From CAVQCX01 sp963711095 (GTDB lineage Bacteria > Pseudomonadota > Gammaproteobacteria > Chromatiales > Chromatiaceae), in assembly GCA_963711095.1 (NCBI GenBank), contig CAVQCX010000015.1, forward strand, positions 62,001 through 126,000: a stretch of DNA of 64,000 nt, written 5' to 3'. Below are positions 8,245 through 16,572 of the stretch, piece by piece. The position numbers and the translations under genes were made by a program. Below the pieces are notes generated by a model. It saw only the letters and a list, made by a program, of their open reading frames with translations. It was not told the DNA's origin and made no database searches. Position 1 is the stretch's first letter. The number at the start of each line of letters is the position of its first letter.

Positions 8245-10206
8245 TCAGGGCGGCGGCGGCCGCTCCAGCAGCAGGCTGCCGAAGGCATCCACCTCGGCCT
8301 CCCAGCCGGACGCCAGCCAGCTGGTGGCCACGGGCTCAGTGACCAGGGCGGGGCCCGAGATACGCTGACCGGCCGCCAGCCGCTCCCGAGCGTAGACCGG
8401 CACCGCCTCCTCCACCCCGTAGGCGCCGAGGCTACCCACGGCCTGGCCCGGGCCTCGCTCAGGCAAGGGCTCAAGCGCCAGCGCCGGGGGCGGGCCCTGG
8501 AGCCCCACACGCATGTTCACCAGCTCCACCGGGACCGACATGCGGTGGCCATAGCGCAGCTCGTGGCGCTCGGCGAACGCCGCGAGGCATCCCCGGATGC
8601 CGGTCCAGGGGAGACTCAGGGTGTAGGACTGGCCCCGGTAGCGCAGGTCGAGAGAAGGCTGCACCCTCACCCGATCCCGGGGCACGCCTTCCTGCTCCAG
8701 GGCCGCGAGCCCCTCAGCGGCCAAGCCGGCGAGCGCCGTCTCCAGCGCCTCATCGGTCATACCCTCCAGCAGACCCAGCCGGGTGAGCGAGACCTGGCGG
8801 CCCGGCGGGGTCGCCAGCATACCCAGGGCGGACAGCACCCCCGCATGGGCGGGCACCATGGCGCGGGTCATCCCGAGGGCTTCGGCCAAGGCGCACACAT
8901 GCAGTCCCCCTGCCCCGCCGAAGCAGACCAGGGTGAAGGCGCGCGGGTCCACACCGCGCTGCACGGAGATCACACGCAGGGCCCGGGCCATATGCTCGTT
9001 GGCCACCCGCACCACGCCGAGGGCCGCCTGCTCCGGACTGGTCCCCAGGGCCAGGGCTCCCAGGGCGGAGCGGGCCGCCGCTTGGTCCAAGCCCATGCGC
9101 CCGCCGAGAAAGGCCTCGGGCAGCAGTCGCCCGAGCACCAGGTTGGCGTCGGTCACAGTGGCATGTCGCCCCCCCTGGCCATAGCAGGCCGGGCCCGGCG
9201 AGGCGCCGGCCGACTCCGGACCCACCTGCAGCAGCCCCCCCGCATCGACCCGGGCGATGGAGCCCCCGCCGGCACCGATGGTATGCATGTCGACCATGGG
9301 CACTGCCACGGGGTAGCGCCCGATGCGCCCCTCGCTGGTCAGCCGGGGTGCCCCATCGAGCAGGCAGACATCGGTGGAGGTGCCGCCCATATCGAAAGAC
9401 AGCAGTCTGTCCCGTCCCGCCGCGGCGCCCAGCAAGCGCGCCCCCACCGTCCCGCCGGCGGGGCCGGAGAGCAGCATCCGCACCGCCTGCCCGCCTGCCT
9501 GGTCAGCGGCAATCGTCTCCCCCGAGCTCTGCATCACCGAGACCCGGGCGCCGGACAGCGCTCCGGTCAGCCGGCCGAGGTAGCCCTCCACCAAAGGCCC
9601 GACCCAGGCATTGAGCCAGGTGGCCGTGCCCCGCTCGTACTCCCGGATCTCGGGCAGCACCGCCGAGGATCGCGACACGAAGACCCCCGCCGGCACCACC
9701 GCTTCGATGCGTCGCTCCGGCGTCGCATCCAGATAGGAGAACAACAGGTTGATCGCCACCGAGCGGGGGGCGAGCGCCCGCAACCGCCCCGACAGGTCCG
9801 CCAGATCTGCCTCGGTCAGCGGCTCTACGGCCCTGCCGTCCGCGCCCAGGCGCCCGCCGGTCTCCAGGCAGAGCGCCGGGGGCACAGGCGGCGGCGTCCC
9901 TGCGGGCTGGAGCTCGTCGAGCTCGGCCCGAGCCTGACGGCCTATGGTCAGCACATCGCCGAGACCCCGGTTGGTGACGTAGACAGTGCGCACGCCCTTG
10001 CCTTCCAGCACGGCGTTGGTGGCTACCGTGGTGCCGTGCACGGCGACCAGACCGCCAGGGTCCAGTCCCATTTCCGCGAGGCCCCGCAGGATCGCGATCT
10101 CGGGGGCGTCCGGGGTGGAGAGCACCTTATGCACCCGAAACCGGGTCCCCTCGTACAGGACGAAGTCCGTGAAGGTCCCCCCGGTATCGATGCCAATCAG
10201 CTTCAA
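8245..10206 (-). CDS. Hydantoinase A/oxoprolinase-family ATPase subunit
   Basis: The 653 residues match the HyuA/5-oxoprolinase alpha family: IDTGGTFTDFVLYEG at the N-terminus (actin-like ATPase phosphate loop), VHGTTVATNAVLEGKG, SFDMGGTSTDVCLLDG and VDMHTIGAGGGSIARVD. Such proteins drive ATP-dependent opening of cyclic amides (hydantoins, 5-oxoproline), usually with a HyuB partner. No hyuB gene is present next to it, so the substrate cannot be assigned. The start is a TTG at 10206. It is divergent from the ABC exporter operon at 10328. Confidence 0.85.
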   Translation of the reverse strand: MKLIGIDTGGTFTDFVLYEGTRFRVHKVLSTPDAPEIAILRGLAEMGLDPGGLVAVHGTTVATNAVLEGKGVRTVYVTNRGLGDVLTIGRQARAELDELQPAGTPPPVPPALCLETGGRLGADGRAVEPLTEADLADLSGRLRALAPRSVAINLLFSYLDATPERRIEAVVPAGVFVSRSSAVLPEIREYERGTATWLNAWVGPLVEGYLGRLTGALSGARVSVMQSSGETIAADQAGGQAVRMLLSGPAGGTVGARLLGAAAGRDRLLSFDMGGTSTDVCLLDGAPRLTSEGRIGRYPVAVPMVDMHTIGAGGGSIARVDAGGLLQVGPESAGASPGPACYGQGGRHATVTDANLVLGRLLPEAFLGGRMGLDQAAARSALGALALGTSPEQAALGVVRVANEHMARALRVISVQRGVDPRAFTLVCFGGAGGLHVCALAEALGMTRAMVPAHAGVLSALGMLATPPGRQVSLTRLGLLEGMTDEALETALAGLAAEGLAALEQEGVPRDRVRVQPSLDLRYRGQSYTLSLPWTGIRGCLAAFAERHELRYGHRMSVPVELVNMRVGLQGPPPALALEPLPERGPGQAVGSLGAYGVEEAVPVYARERLAAGQRISGPALVTEPVATSWLASGWEAEVDAFGSLLLERPPPP

Positions 10207-10327
10207 GGTGCGCCTCGCCCGCTCATCGCGAGCAGATAAGATACCCGCCGGTCAGTCTCGGTGCGAACGACCTCGGGAGGCGGCCGTGCTTGTACGCCCG
10301 GGTCGCCCCCAGTATCTTGTTCGGCCC

Positions 10328-11251
10328 ATGGAGCCACTGTTGGAAGCCGAGAATCTGACCCGTTGTTTCGGCGAGCGCCGGGCAGTCGACGGCATCGGGC
10401 TCGCAGTCCGGGCCGGCGAGGTGCTCGGTCTGCTCGGACCGAACGGCGCCGGCAAGTCCACCACCATGCGCATGCTCAGCGGATGCCTGGCCCCGCACGC
10501 CGGGTGCATACGCATCGACGGCCTGGACCTGGTGAGCCGGCCCCGGGAGGCCAAGCGCCGCGTCGGCTACCTGCCCGAGCGCCCCCCGCTGTACCCGGAG
10601 CTCACCGTGGACGAGTATCTGCGCTTCGCCGCGCGCCTGCGCGGGCTGAGTCGGCAAGAGGCAGGAGAGCGACTCGGCCGGGTCAAGCGCCGCTGCGGCC
10701 TGGCCGATGCCGGCCGACGCCTGATCGCCAACCTGTCCCGGGGCTATCAGCAACGGCTCGGTATCGCCCAGGCGATTATCCATGCGCCACCGGTGGTGAT
10801 CCTCGATGAGCCCACCACCGGCCTCGACCCCTTGCAGAACCGGGAGGTACGCGAGCTGATCGGGGAGCTTGGCCAGGGGTCCGCCGTGCTGCTCTCCACC
10901 CACATCCTGCCCGAGGTCCAGGCCCTGTGCAGTCGGGCCATCATCATCCATCAGGGCCGCCTGGTCTATGGCGAAGACCTGCGGCAGGGCACCGGGCGCG
11001 CGCCCGGCAGCGTGCTGATCGCCCTGCAACGACCTCCGGACGCCGCCGCCCTGGCGGCCCTGCAAGGGGTGGGAGCCGTGCATCCCTTGGGCGACCGGCG
11101 CTTCCGGCTCGACACCGCGCCGTCGGGGCAGGCCGACCGGACCCTGGCCGAGCGCATCGCCGGCCAGGGCTGGGGGCTCGACGAGTACACGCCCCAGCGC
11201 CCGGGACTGGAGCAGATCTTCGTGGACATTGCCGCCGGGCAGGCTGGATGA
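10328..11251 (+). CDS. ABC transporter ATPase, GldA type
   Basis: The 307-residue ATPase has Walker A (GPNGAGKSTT, about residue 41), signature (NLSRGYQQRLG) and Walker B (PPVVILDEPTTGLD) motifs, followed by a C-terminal extension typical of ABC-2 exporter ATPases. It powers the permease encoded next. The start was placed at the ATG at 10328 (MEPLLEAENLTR); the frame extends upstream without domain content. Its stop overlaps the permease start by 4 bases (ATGA). The GldA-F-G-DUF4340 set recalls Bacteroidetes gliding-type ABC systems, but in gammaproteobacteria its substrate is unknown. Confidence 0.9.
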   Translation: MEPLLEAENLTRCFGERRAVDGIGLAVRAGEVLGLLGPNGAGKSTTMRMLSGCLAPHAGCIRIDGLDLVSRPREAKRRVGYLPERPPLYPELTVDEYLRFAARLRGLSRQEAGERLGRVKRRCGLADAGRRLIANLSRGYQQRLGIAQAIIHAPPVVILDEPTTGLDPLQNREVRELIGELGQGSAVLLSTHILPEVQALCSRAIIIHQGRLVYGEDLRQGTGRAPGSVLIALQRPPDAAALAALQGVGAVHPLGDRRFRLDTAPSGQADRTLAERIAGQGWGLDEYTPQRPGLEQIFVDIAAGQAG

Positions 11252-12000
11252 CTATCCCGGTGATCGTCCGGCGGGAGCTGCACGGACTCTGCGTCTCGCC
11301 GCTCGCCTGGGCTGTCCTCGCGGCCGCGGTGTTCATCGTCGCCTGGATCTTTCTCGTGCAGGTGGACGCGTTCCTGGCGGTGCAGCCACGGCTCAAGGTT
11401 CTGGAAAACGCCCCCGGACTCACAGCCCTGGTCGCGGTGCCGGTGCTGCGCGCTGCCGGCGGGGTCGCACTGCTGCTGGTGCCGGTGCTGACCATGCGCA
11501 CGTTCAGCGCCGAGCTGCAGTCCGGTAGCTTCGACCTGCTGCAATCCTCGCCCGCGGGCACCCTGTCCATCGTCCTGGGAAAGTATCTGGCGCTGCTGGG
11601 ATTTCTCGGTCTGCTGCTGGCGCTGGTCAGCGCCATGCCCCTGACGCTGCTGGCGGGCGGGCAGCTCGATCTGGGACACCTGGCAGCCGCTGTGCTGGGG
11701 GTGGCGCTGCTGCTCGGCTGCTTTGCCGCCCTGGGCCTGTTCATCTCGACCCTGACCACCCAGCCGGCCATGGCGGCGGCCATGACTTATGGTCTGCTGC
11801 TGCTGCTGTGGCTGTTCGGATCCGGCTCGGCAGGAGGCTCGCTGGGCGCCTTCCTGGAGTGGGGGTCGCTGCGCACCCACCTGAACACCTTCCTCCAGGG
11901 GCTGGTGCGCTCCAGCGACCTGCTGTTCTATCCGCTTGCGAGCTGCACTGCCCTGGCCCTGGCGGTCAGACGGCTCGAGCTCAGGCGCACCGAAGGCTGA
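11248..12000 (+). CDS. ABC-2 type permease, GldF-like
   Basis: The 250-residue protein is hydrophobic with about six predicted membrane segments (for example WAVLAAAVFIVAWIFL and LALLGFLGLLLALVSAM). The segment RTFSAELQSGSFDLLQSSP, with the motif ELQSGSFDLL, is typical of GldF and ABC-2 membrane proteins. It forms the channel driven by the preceding ATPase. The start ATG at 11248 overlaps the ATPase stop, indicating translational coupling. The GldG-like gene begins 8 bases after its stop. Confidence 0.88.
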   Translation: MTIPVIVRRELHGLCVSPLAWAVLAAAVFIVAWIFLVQVDAFLAVQPRLKVLENAPGLTALVAVPVLRAAGGVALLLVPVLTMRTFSAELQSGSFDLLQSSPAGTLSIVLGKYLALLGFLGLLLALVSAMPLTLLAGGQLDLGHLAAAVLGVALLLGCFAALGLFISTLTTQPAMAAAMTYGLLLLLWLFGSGSAGGSLGAFLEWGSLRTHLNTFLQGLVRSSDLLFYPLASCTALALAVRRLELRRTEG

Positions 12001-12008
12001 GCGGCGCT

Positions 12009-13355
12009 ATGGAGCCGGAAACGCGTGCACGCTGGGCACGCCGGGCTCACCGGCTGGTGTTCTACGCCCTGCTGGTCGCCACAGTGGGACTCGCCGGCTG
12101 GCTCAGCCTGGTCTACGACCTGCAATGGGACTGGACGGCTGCCGCCCGCAACTCCCTGTCGGAGCCAAGCATAGAAGTGCTCGCGCGTCTCTCGGGGCCC
12201 CTGGAGATCACCGCCTTCGCGCCTCCGGGCGGGTCGCTGCGCAAGACCCTGTCGGACTTCGTGGAGCGCTACCGCCGCGTCCGACCTGACATCCGCTTGC
12301 GTTTCGTGGACCCGCAAACCGATCCCGAGCTGACGCGCAAGCTCGGCATCCAGGTCTCCGGCGAGATGATTCTGCGATATCAGGGACGCAGCGAGCACCT
12401 GCGCCGGCTCACCGAGCAGGCGTTCAGCGATGCGATCGAGGGACTCGCCGAGCAAGGCGAGCGCTGGATCGCCTACCTGGTGGGGCATGGCGAGCGCAAC
12501 CTCGCCGGGCAGGCCAACTTCGACCTGGGAGACTTCGGCGCGGAGCTCACGCGCAAGGGCTTGCGGCTGCAGGCCCTGAACTTGCTAGTGCTCGCCTCGA
12601 TCCCGGGCAACACCGCGCTGTTGGTGCTGGCCGGCCCCAGGGTCGATCTGCTGCCGGGTGAATGGCAGCTGATACGCAGCTATGTAGAGGCGGGCGGGCA
12701 CCTGCTCTGGCTCACCGATCCCGAGGCCCGGATCGGCGCCAAAGTGATCGAGGGGCTGTTCGGCGTGCGGATGCTGCCCGGCGTCGTCGTCGATCCGAGT
12801 GCGGCGGCGCTCGGCATCGACGACCCCGCGATCACCCCGGTCAGTACCTATCCCGACCACCCGGCCACCGCCAACCTCAGCCAGCTCAGCCTGTTCCCCC
12901 ACGCCGCCGCGCTGGAGTCGGCCACCGCAGCCGACTGGAACGCAGTGCCGCTGCTCAGCAGCGGCGAGCACAGCTGGAACGAGACCGGTCCGCTGAAGGA
13001 CACCGCCGAGCGGGATCCCGCGGCGGGCGAGCGCGAAGGCCCGCTGGTCATCGGCTATGCCCTGACCAGGACCCGGGCGGAGGGCGAGCAGCGGGTGCTG
13101 GTGATCGGCGACGGCGATTTTGTTTCCAATGCCTTTCTCGGTAATGCCGGCAACCTGGATCTGGGGCTCAACCTGGTTCGTTGGGCGTCCGGTCGCGACC
13201 GCATGCTCGACATACCGGCCAAGACCACCCCGGATCTGCAGCTGTCGCTCTCTCGAACGGCCACGGCAGTGATCGGCTTTGGTTTTCTACTGGTGCTGCC
13301 GTTGGGCCTGGCCGGGACCGGCGCGCTGATCTGGTGGCGCAGACGCCGCCGATGA
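12009..13355 (+). CDS. GldG-family ABC transport auxiliary protein
   Basis: The 448-residue protein has one N-terminal membrane segment (LVFYALLVATVGLAGWLSLVY), a large extracytoplasmic domain with the AYLVGHGERNL motif typical of the GldG/ABC-auxiliary family, and a C-terminal membrane anchor (VIGFGFLLVLPLGLAGTGALI) followed by a basic tail. It is thought to be a substrate-handling partner of the GldA-GldF exporter. The start ATG at 12009 was chosen because it lies 8 bases after the permease. Its stop overlaps the next start by 4 bases, so the four genes form one operon. Confidence 0.85.
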   Translation: MEPETRARWARRAHRLVFYALLVATVGLAGWLSLVYDLQWDWTAAARNSLSEPSIEVLARLSGPLEITAFAPPGGSLRKTLSDFVERYRRVRPDIRLRFVDPQTDPELTRKLGIQVSGEMILRYQGRSEHLRRLTEQAFSDAIEGLAEQGERWIAYLVGHGERNLAGQANFDLGDFGAELTRKGLRLQALNLLVLASIPGNTALLVLAGPRVDLLPGEWQLIRSYVEAGGHLLWLTDPEARIGAKVIEGLFGVRMLPGVVVDPSAAALGIDDPAITPVSTYPDHPATANLSQLSLFPHAAALESATAADWNAVPLLSSGEHSWNETGPLKDTAERDPAAGEREGPLVIGYALTRTRAEGEQRVLVIGDGDFVSNAFLGNAGNLDLGLNLVRWASGRDRMLDIPAKTTPDLQLSLSRTATAVIGFGFLLVLPLGLAGTGALIWWRRRRR

Positions 13356-14201
13356 GCCAGCGGGCGCGGGTGAATCTCGCCCTGGCGGGGCTGGTCCTGG
13401 TGCTGGGCACCCTGGCCTATTTCCGCCCCGGCGCCGGGCGAGGCCCCGCCCCCGCGCCCCTCAGCGCCCTCGATCCCGAGTCCGTGAGCCGGCTGCGGAT
13501 CACCCGGGCAAGCGGCCAGGAGATCCTGCTCGAGCACACCACGGAAGGCTGGCAGATGCGTAAGCCCTACCGGCATCCGGCGGACCCGACGCGGGTCAGC
13601 CAGCTGCTGGCGATCCTGGCCGCGCCAAGCTACCGTGCAGCTCAAGGCCGAGCCCGCGCGACTGGACGGCTACGGGCTCACCCGGCCTATCGCACGCCTG
13701 GAGGCCAACGACCAGGTGCTGGAGATCGGCGGCACCGAGCCGCTCGGCCAGCACCGTTACCTACGTTTGCAGGGCCGGGTGCACCTGGTCGATGACGTCT
13801 CTCTGTATTTGTTGCTTGGTCAGCCGGCGTTTTTCCTGGACCGCCGGCTGTTGGGTGACGCAGCCCATCCCATCGCCGCCATCGAGCTGCCCGGGCTTCG
13901 GGTCTTCCGAGGGGAGGGCGGTCTGTGGTCCATCGAGCCGCCCGCACCCCCCGTGGGGCAGCAACGCTTGGCGGACTGGGTGCAGGCCTGGCGCCGGGCC
14001 CGTGCCCTGGAGGTCCTGCCCGCGCCGAGCGAGCAAGGGCGAGCGCTGACGCTGCGCTTCGCCGATGGCACGCCACCCCGGGTGCTCGAGCTGCTGGAAA
14101 GCCAGCGCCTGCTGCTGGTCGACCGGGGGCAGGGCCTGGCCTACCATCTGCCGGCGGACAGCCCCCTGACCCACCGCCCCGGGCCCCAGCCCGGTGACTG
14201 A
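13352..14201 (+). CDS. DUF4340-type protein of the Gld-like exporter, frameshifted
   Basis: The start ATG at 13352 overlaps the GldG-like stop. The first frame gives a membrane segment (VNLALAGLVLVLGTLAYFRP) and the beginning of a DUF4340-like domain (VSRLRITRASGQEILLEH, then GWQMRKPYRHPAD). Near 13630-13637 the homologous reading moves to another frame, which continues with LKAEPARLDGYGLTRP and DQVLEIGGTEPLGQHRYLRL to the stop at 14201. Together the parts give about 280 residues. A one-base change explains the split. DUF4340 genes regularly accompany gldG homologues, so the protein is probably a periplasmic partner of this exporter. Confidence 0.75.
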
Positions 14202-14260
14202 GACGCCAGACCAACCCGCCGGGGCACCCGGTGCGGCGCGCTCGGCGGGATGAGCAACAG

Positions 14261-15073
14261 ATGCCCGAGCTCCCCGAGGTCGAGACTACCCGCCGGGGCG
14301 TAGCGCCCTACTTGGTGGGACAGCGGCTCACAGGGGTGCGCGTGCGCCAGCCGCTGCTGCGCTGGCCGATCCCGGAGACGCTCTGCCGGCAGGCGCCCGG
14401 GCAAGAGATCCTGGCCGTCGAACGGCGGGCAAAGTACCTGTTGCTGCGCCTGGAGCACGGCACGGTGCTGATCCATCTGGGTATGTCCGGGAGCCTGCGG
14501 CTGCTCCCCGCGGACACGCCCGCGGGCCCCCACGACCATGTGGATCTGCTGATCGGCGCCCGCTGCCTGCGCCTGCACGACCCGCGCCGGTTCGGAGCGC
14601 TGCTGTGGACCACCGAGGACCCCGGGTGCCACCCACGGCTCGCGGGGCTCGGTCTGGAGCCCTTCGATCCGGCGTTCCACGGCGAATGCCTGCAGCGCGC
14701 CGCGCAGGGGCGGCGGATCGCCGTCAAGTCGCTGATCATGGACCAGCGGGTGCTGGTCGGGGTCGGCAACATCTATGCGAGCGAGGCCCTGTTCCGGGCC
14801 CGCATCCACCCGGCGCGCGCCGCGCAGCGCATCTCCCGGGAGCGCTACCGGCACCTTGCGGAGGCCATCCGGACGGTGCTGAGCTGCGCCATCGAGCAAG
14901 GGGGCACCAGCCTGAGGGACTTCGTCCGGGAGGACGGGCGCCCCGGCTACTTCACGCAATCACTGGAGGTCTATGGAAGGACGGGCCTGGCCTGCTCAGG
15001 CTGCGGTCGGCCCATCCGCGAGCAGCGCATCGGTCAGCGCTCGAGCTTCTTCTGTCCGCATTGTCAGCGTTAG
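14261..15073 (+). CDS. mutM: Formamidopyrimidine-DNA glycosylase (Fpg)
   Basis: The 270-residue enzyme starts MPELPEVETTRRG; after Met removal Pro is the catalytic nucleophile and the Glu after it (PELPE) assists. The C-terminal zinc finger is complete (CSGC ... CPHC) and the helix-two-turn-helix region contains VGVGNIYASEALFRA. It excises 8-oxoguanine and formamidopyrimidines from DNA. The start at 14261 was chosen because the catalytic Pro must be residue 2. It follows the exporter operon by about 60 bases and is convergent with the ferredoxin gene. Confidence 0.97.
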   Translation: MPELPEVETTRRGVAPYLVGQRLTGVRVRQPLLRWPIPETLCRQAPGQEILAVERRAKYLLLRLEHGTVLIHLGMSGSLRLLPADTPAGPHDHVDLLIGARCLRLHDPRRFGALLWTTEDPGCHPRLAGLGLEPFDPAFHGECLQRAAQGRRIAVKSLIMDQRVLVGVGNIYASEALFRARIHPARAAQRISRERYRHLAEAIRTVLSCAIEQGGTSLRDFVREDGRPGYFTQSLEVYGRTGLACSGCGRPIREQRIGQRSSFFCPHCQR

Positions 15074-15130
15074 CGGGCCAGACGGCCAAGGCTCAGAGCG
15101 CGGACCCACCGCAGCCCGCGGCGCTCGGGC

Positions 15131-15385
15131 TCAGCCCTCGGTCGCGGTGATCCGCTGGTATTTTTCCCGCAGCTGGTCCTCGCTCTCTTCGTGATCTGGG
15201 TCCTTGATGATGCAGTCCACCGGGCAGACCTCGACACACTGGGAGGTCTCGTAGTGCCCGACGCACTCGGTGCACAGCTTGGGGTCGATCTCGTAGATCT
15301 CCTCGCCCTGGTAGATCGCGCCGTTGGGGCACTCGGGCTCGCACACATCGCAGTTGATGCACTCGTCGGTAATGATCAAAGCCAC
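15131..15385 (-). CDS. fdx: 2[4Fe-4S] ferredoxin (YfhL/Allochromatium type)
   Basis: The 84-residue protein has two [4Fe-4S] binding motifs: CINCDVCEPECP near the N-terminus and CTECVGHYETSQCVEVCP, in which the extended spacing between the second and third cysteines matches the gammaproteobacterial YfhL and Allochromatium ferredoxins with very low-potential clusters. It carries electrons in the cytoplasm. Its location directly downstream of coaD on the same strand is a conserved pairing in gammaproteobacteria. Confidence 0.93.
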   Translation of the reverse strand: MALIITDECINCDVCEPECPNGAIYQGEEIYEIDPKLCTECVGHYETSQCVEVCPVDCIIKDPDHEESEDQLREKYQRITATEG

Positions 15386-15429
15386 GTTGGATCTCCTGGG
15401 ACAGACCGGCTCGACCGGGACTCGGCGGG

Positions 15430-15906
15430 TCAGCGCCCACGCGCCATCAGGGCCGCCCGGACGCTCGGATGGACGAAATCCGACACATCGCCCCCGAGCC
15501 GCGCGATCTCCCGCACCAGGCTCGAGGAGATGTAGGCAAATTGCTCTGCCGGGGTCAGGAATATGGTCTCCAGGTCAGGCGCCAGCCGCCGGTTCATGCC
15601 TGCCAGCTGGAACTCGTACTCGAAATCGGACACCGCCCTGAGCCCGCGCAGGATCACCGAGGCACCGATCCGGTGGGCCAGCTCCACGAGCAGGCTGTCA
15701 AACTGACAGACCTCCACGCTCGGGATATCGTCCAACACTTCGCGGGCCAGCTCCACCCGTCGCTCCACGGAAAATGCAGGGTCTTTGCCCGCGTTCACGG
15801 CCACCGCCACCACTACCCGGTCACACAGCCTCGCCGCCCGCGAGACCAGATCGCTGTGACCATTGGTGATGGGATCGAAGGTCCCCGGATAGACGGCCGT
15901 GATCAT
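15430..15906 (-). CDS. coaD: Phosphopantetheine adenylyltransferase
   Basis: The 158-residue protein transfers AMP from ATP to 4'-phosphopantetheine, the penultimate step of coenzyme A synthesis. The N-terminal nucleotidyltransferase signature YPGTFDPITNGHSDLV and the loop VILRGLRAVSDFEYEFQ are intact. The start ATG at 15906 places YPGTFDP at residue 5; an ATG three codons upstream (15915) is equally possible. It lies between rsmD and the ferredoxin gene on the same strand. With coaBC it is the second CoA gene in the window. Confidence 0.96.
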   Translation of the reverse strand: MITAVYPGTFDPITNGHSDLVSRAARLCDRVVVAVAVNAGKDPAFSVERRVELAREVLDDIPSVEVCQFDSLLVELAHRIGASVILRGLRAVSDFEYEFQLAGMNRRLAPDLETIFLTPAEQFAYISSSLVREIARLGGDVSDFVHPSVRAALMARGR

Positions 15907-15975
15907 CGAGCGCATGCCATGCCCGCTGGAGCCCGGCAGCATACTAGCAGATCCCGGCGCCCGAATTGATCTTTG

Positions 15976-16572
15976 TCAGTCGGTGTCCGGAGGCCGCTGG
16001 GGCCTGGCCAGGGCATAGCGGACCTGGCCGGCCCGCTTCGCCCGCTCCAGGGTCCAGCCCGCCGGCAAGGGCGGCAGCCCGGCCGAGGCATCGGTCTCCA
16101 GATAGACCCGGGCATCGGTGCACAACCATCCACCGCTGTCCAGCCGCTCCAGGCAGCGCCCCAGCAGCCCCGCCGCGAAGGGTGGGTCGAGAAACACGAT
16201 GTCGAAGGGCTCGGCGGACCCACCGAGCCAGCGCAGGGCATCGGCCTGGATGATCCGCAGTCCGCCCAGCCCGAGCTCGCAGGCAGCCTCGCGCAGCCCG
16301 CGCACGGCCTCCGGGGCCCGCTCGAGCAGGACCACCTCCGCCGCCCCCCGGGAAGCGGCCTCCAGACCCAGCGCGCCGCTACCGGCGAACAGGTCCAGGC
16401 AGCGGCTGCCCGGCAGCCGGGCCTGCAGCCAGTTGAACAGGGTCTCTCGGATCCGGTCGCCGGTGGGACGCAGCCCCGGCAGATCGGGAAAGCGCAGCCG
16501 CCGGCCACGCAGTCGCCCGCCGATGATACGGATCTGGTTGGTGCCGCCGGGCCGGCGGGAGCCGGGGCTCAC
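15976..16572 (-). CDS. rsmD: 16S rRNA (guanine966-N2)-methyltransferase
   Basis: The 198-residue protein has the RsmD pattern: IRIIGGRLRGRRLRFPD, then RPTGDRIRETLFNWL, the SAM-binding loop CLDLFAGSGALGLEA, and the catalytic motif DIVFLDPPF. It methylates G966 of 16S rRNA. Its start overlaps the stop of the upstream M16 gene by 4 bases (16569-16572), and coaD follows; M16-M16-rsmD-coaD is a conserved gammaproteobacterial order. Confidence 0.95.
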   Translation of the reverse strand: MSPGSRRPGGTNQIRIIGGRLRGRRLRFPDLPGLRPTGDRIRETLFNWLQARLPGSRCLDLFAGSGALGLEAASRGAAEVVLLERAPEAVRGLREAACELGLGGLRIIQADALRWLGGSAEPFDIVFLDPPFAAGLLGRCLERLDSGGWLCTDARVYLETDASAGLPPLPAGWTLERAKRAGQVRYALARPQRPPDTD

